From NCBI GenBank assembly GCA_021820805.1, contig JAKADF010000021.1, positions 1-16,080 on the forward strand: a stretch of DNA of 16,080 nt, given 5' to 3'. Both the position numbers and the translations under genes were made by a program. Within the stretch, counting starts at the first letter, position 1, and every line of letters starts with the position of its first letter. This document shows positions 15,627-16,080 of this stretch, piece after piece. Source of the stretch: Bacillota bacterium. GTDB taxonomy: Bacteria > Bacillota > Bacilli > Alicyclobacillales > Alicyclobacillaceae. The notes below the pieces were generated by a model. It was not told the DNA's origin, made no database searches, and saw nothing but the letters and a program-made list of their open reading frames with translations.

Positions 15627-16080
15627 TCATGAAACAAACTCGAGATATTTTACACCTGGCGGTTCTGCTGTAGGTTCCCCTGTACGCAGATTTACAGAAC
15701 ACATCATTTCAACGTGCTCTGCTGATAATCCGTACCATCTTCCTCTTGTAAGTCGAATTGCGTACGTGTTTACTGTTGGGACAAGCGTTGGAAGGCCGCC
15801 TACATTTGTATGACGGACTTCGCCAGTAAATTGCCTGATTACAATCATTCCGTCTTCCATTATTCCATCTAGTACCAGTTCGAATAGTTTTGCTAGATCA
15901 TTCTCTTGTTCAATCATTGACAAAGGGTCGTTTGGCTCATCATCTGAAAATGTAAATATACCCTGATTGTTCCTTGTTGCTACACTAATAACTTTATCAC
16001 CGGGAATTTTAAGGATGTTGACGGCGACTTCTTGTGCAATCTGAACTAAGTAATCATTCTCAGTAATAATTCTTATTAAA
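15627..16080 (-). CDS. Hypothetical protein, 5' end beyond the window
   Basis: An open minus-strand frame runs from the right window edge to a TGA at 15627-15629, about 151 residues, with no stop in between. A shorter reading from TTG at 15923 (98 residues) is possible but has no good ribosome binding site, and the frame continues with plausible protein upstream, so I call a truncated gene. The visible part is acidic in its first third (FTFSDDEPNDPLSM) and ends with a Gly/Pro-containing segment (TVNTYAIRLTRGRWYGLS, then PPGVKYLEF). I see no catalytic motif, signal peptide or membrane segment, and do not recognise the family. Codon use is similar to its neighbours. It converges on praH and is probably outside the catabolic island. 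Confidence 0.6.
   Translation of the reverse strand, partial: LIRIITENDYLVQIAQEVAVNILKIPGDKVISVATRNNQGIFTFSDDEPNDPLSMIEQENDLAKLFELVLDGIMEDGMIVIRQFTGEVRHTNVGGLPTLVPTVNTYAIRLTRGRWYGLSAEHVEMMCSVNLRTGEPTAEPPGVKYLEFVS

Overview
The window looks like chromosomal DNA from a low-to-mid GC Gram-positive (Firmicutes), most likely a Paenibacillus/Bacillus-type soil bacterium. The signs are strong AGGAGG-like ribosome binding sites before almost every gene, frequent TTG/GTG starts, a near-perfect CcpA cre box, intrinsic terminators, and a gene order that matches the protocatechuate 2,3-cleavage (pra) operon described for Paenibacillus sp. JJ-1b. It is a catabolic island for 4-hydroxybenzoate and related aromatics. 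The genus is inferred; nothing in the sequence fixes the species.

Layout. (1) 17-2305: 4-hydroxybenzoate 3-hydroxylase (praI/pobA type), then a VOC-superfamily extradiol dioxygenase resembling catechol 2,3-dioxygenases. (2) 2306-3121: an 816-bp non-coding stretch with a 53-bp tandem repeat array, an intrinsic terminator, a 12-bp tandem repeat, a palindromic operator candidate, a sigma-A-like promoter and a cre box. (3) 3122-7379: a rightward unit of an MFS transporter (interrupted by one in-frame TGA), two IclR-family regulators and a vanillin/4-hydroxybenzaldehyde-type aldehyde dehydrogenase. (4) 7405-8196: a leftward IclR regulator (praR position). (5) 8426-15583: the divergent operon praA-praB-praE-praG-praF-praD-praC-praH, closed by an intrinsic terminator. 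(6) 15627-16080: the 3' part of an unrelated hypothetical gene on the minus strand.

Together the genes give a complete route: (4-hydroxybenzaldehyde ->) 4-hydroxybenzoate -> protocatechuate -> 5-carboxy-2-hydroxymuconate-6-semialdehyde -> 2-hydroxymuconate-6-semialdehyde -> 2-hydroxymuconate -> 4-oxalocrotonate -> 2-hydroxypenta-2,4-dienoate -> 4-hydroxy-2-oxovalerate -> pyruvate + acetaldehyde -> acetyl-CoA. The catalytic residues I could identify are present throughout, with one possible exception in PraA.

Three points stand out. Two unrelated extradiol dioxygenases (VOC type and LigB type) share one lower pathway. A 17-bp motif, GTTCCRTATANARRAAC, occurs before the VOC dioxygenase, before the transporter and between praR and praA, which suggests one IclR-type regulon across the island. 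The transporter carries a nonsense codon where a Trp codon would be one base change away.
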